The notes under the pieces: model-generated
The model's database searches: none
The model's input: only the letters and a program-made list of their open reading frames with translations
What the model was told of the DNA's origin: nothing
In this document: positions 59,239-60,316 of the stretch, piece by piece
Layout: the number at the start of each line of letters is the position of its first letter
Position numbering within the stretch: the stretch's first letter is position 1
Assembly (NCBI GenBank): GCA_900316165.1
Contig: ONBW01000007.1
Location: 1 to 60,316 of the forward strand
DNA from: an uncultured Lachnospiraceae bacterium
GTDB lineage: Bacteria; Bacillota; Clostridia; Lachnospirales; Lachnospiraceae
DNA: 60,316 nt
Reading direction: 5' to 3'
Position numbers and translations under genes: made by a program

Positions 59239-59451
59239 TTAAGCGCCGATTAAAGATTTATAAAATAATTTTTATTTTTTAAACACAATCTGTTCACGAA
59301 AGTAAAATAAATAAATATGATTTTTGATGTGAAAAATATGGCAAAAATCCAAATATGAATTTTTTATTAATAATTGGTTTTAACCAGAGAAGGCTGGAAC
59401 CGTTTTTTGACACACATAAGCAGGATACGTTTATTTTTTGATGATAAGCAT

Positions 59452-59478
59452 AAAAAAAGACAGCCCCGAAGGGCTGTC
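59452..59478 (-). terminator. Terminator of the Mrp-family gene
   Basis: GACAGCCC (59459-59466) and GGGCTGTC (59471-59478) form a perfect 8-bp stem with a TTCG loop on the minus strand, followed by seven T (59452-59458). It separates the Mrp gene from the Tad-like operon. Confidence 0.92.
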
Positions 59479-59484
59479 CAAAAA

Positions 59485-60316
59485 TCAGTTCAGTGCCTCA
59501 AGCATCCTCTCTGTCATCGGCTCGAAAGGCGCCTTGATCTCATAGCACTTTCCCTCGTCCTCTTTTTTGGCGTACTCAGGATCGATAGGCAGGCGGCCAA
59601 GCACAGGAAGTCCAAGCTCCGCTGCCACCTCATCTATATGGCTCTCGCCAAATACAGAAAGCTTCTCGCCGCAGTGCGGGCACTTCATATAGCTGTAGTT
59701 CTCCACGATTCCGAGAACCGGAATGTTCATCATCGAAGCCATATTGTAAGCCTTCTTTACGATAAGGCTTACGAGGTCCTGAGGGCTGGTCACGATTACG
59801 ACTCCGTCCACAGGAAGCGACTGGAATACTGTGAGAGGCACATCACCAGTTCCTGGCGGCATATCCACGAAGAGATAGTCCAGATCACCCCAGACTATAT
59901 CAGTCCAGAACTGCTTTACAGCGTTTGCGATAACAGGGCCTCTCCAGATAACCGGAGCTGTCTCGTCGTCAAGCAGGAGGTTAATCGACATGATCTTCGT
60001 GCCGTCCTCAGCCTCAATCGGGTAAGAGCCCTTGTCGTCTCCGTATGCCGGGCCATGTACGCCGTACATCTTCGGAATCGAAGGTCCCGTGATATCGGCA
60101 TCAAGTATGCCGACCTTATATCCGGCGCGCACCATCATAGATGCCAGCTGTCCGGTAACGAAGCTCTTTCCGACTCCGCCCTTTCCGCTGATAACACCGA
60201 TCACATGCTTAATAGACGAGTATTTGTTCAGATCCTCGTGGAAGTCTGTCTTCGCCTGCTTCTGCTCTCCCTTGATCCCTAAGTCCTTCCTGAACTGAGC
60301 GACCTCTTTATCGATC
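59485..60316 (-). CDS. Mrp/NBP35-family ATP-binding protein, 5' end beyond the window
   Basis: About 277 residues are visible. The deviant Walker A is VISGKGGVGKSFVTGQLA, followed by VGILDADITGPSIPKMYG, DYLFVDMPPGTGDVPLTV, VTSPQDLVSLIVKKAYNMA and the CPHCG pair that binds a bridging iron-sulfur cluster. The family carries Fe-S clusters to apoproteins. The frame is open through 60316 (residues such as VAQFRKDLGIKGEQKQ), so the GTG at 60204 is not the start and the real N-terminus lies outside. Confidence 0.92.
   Translation of the reverse strand, partial: IDKEVAQFRKDLGIKGEQKQAKTDFHEDLNKYSSIKHVIGVISGKGGVGKSFVTGQLASMMVRAGYKVGILDADITGPSIPKMYGVHGPAYGDDKGSYPIEAEDGTKIMSINLLLDDETAPVIWRGPVIANAVKQFWTDIVWGDLDYLFVDMPPGTGDVPLTVFQSLPVDGVVIVTSPQDLVSLIVKKAYNMASMMNIPVLGIVENYSYMKCPHCGEKLSVFGESHIDEVAAELGLPVLGRLPIDPEYAKKEDEGKCYEIKAPFEPMTERMLEALN

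Noticed and set aside
59374-60282. Open frame of 302 codons on the plus strand
   Set aside because: It lies antisense to the conserved Mrp-family gene, has an Arg/His-rich composition typical of a shadow frame and runs across the Mrp terminator.
1-60316. CRISPR arrays, tRNA or rRNA genes
   Set aside because: No regularly spaced repeats, tRNA cloverleaf ends or rRNA-like blocks were seen in the short gaps between genes.

Overview
The window is a low-to-mid GC Firmicutes chromosome segment, most likely from the family Lachnospiraceae. The evidence is an FMN-type FabK fatty-acid cluster, DUF4317 and DUF4250 proteins, a catabolic-type pyruvate phosphate dikinase, aspartate-ammonia ligase next to AsnRS, a PyrK/PyrD type 1B pair, strong GGAGG ribosome binding sites and a monoderm Tad/Flp-like cluster. 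Nothing fixes the genus. No rRNA, tRNA, CRISPR array or complete insertion sequence was recognised. About 90% of the genes lie on the minus strand.

Layout from left to right. 97-3152: two 7TM-type GGDEF proteins; the outer one is cut just inside its GGDEF domain. 3221-10477: fatty-acid operon transcribed acpP-accD-accA-fabH-fabK-fabD-fabG-fabF-fabZ. It has an excellent promoter with an inverted repeat at its start point and faces a divergent MarR-family regulator (10682), whose reading frame overlaps a free-standing LacI/RbsB-type ligand-binding protein. 12054-15898: tig-clpP-clpX-ysxC. 16058-20426: pyruvate phosphate dikinase and a chemoreceptor that has lost its first membrane segment. 20591-25151: two consecutive [NhaD/ArsB-like permease + cytidylate-kinase-like protein] pairs. 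25308-27215: an Asp-rich mini membrane protein and an RlmD-type rRNA methyltransferase. 27219-27436: a nested multi-arm palindrome. 27457-32648: pcrA, yerC, asnA, asnS, with two tandem look-alike hairpins between asnA and asnS. 32950-34185: DUF4317 gene. 34252-36175: a cobalamin riboswitch controlling a secreted CbiK-type chelatase with a NEAT-like C-terminus. 36273-40834: purE-purM-purN-purD, DUF4250 and a membrane protein. 40898-48374: CorC/HlyC protein, TPR lipoprotein, pyrC-pyrF-pyrK-pyrD-pyrE, VanZ and a small membrane protein. 48530-59097: a nine-gene Tad/Flp-like secretion or pilus operon. 59485-60316: an Mrp-family ATPase running off the right edge.

The most notable system is the nine-gene operon at 48530-59097. 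It encodes one TadA ATPase, one apparently fused TadB/TadC platform protein, and four small proteins with the same Flp-like N-terminal signature (LIKEYG) but almost no leader peptide. Two of these are only 33 and 48 residues long. It also encodes two further single-pass pseudopilin-like proteins and a 1963-residue exported protein with beta-helix and Fn3-like regions. No prepilin peptidase is visible. Second in interest are the riboswitch-controlled exported chelatase and the duplicated permease/kinase modules.

Functional assignments come from reading motifs in the translations. No database search was run, so family names for the less-conserved proteins are judgments.
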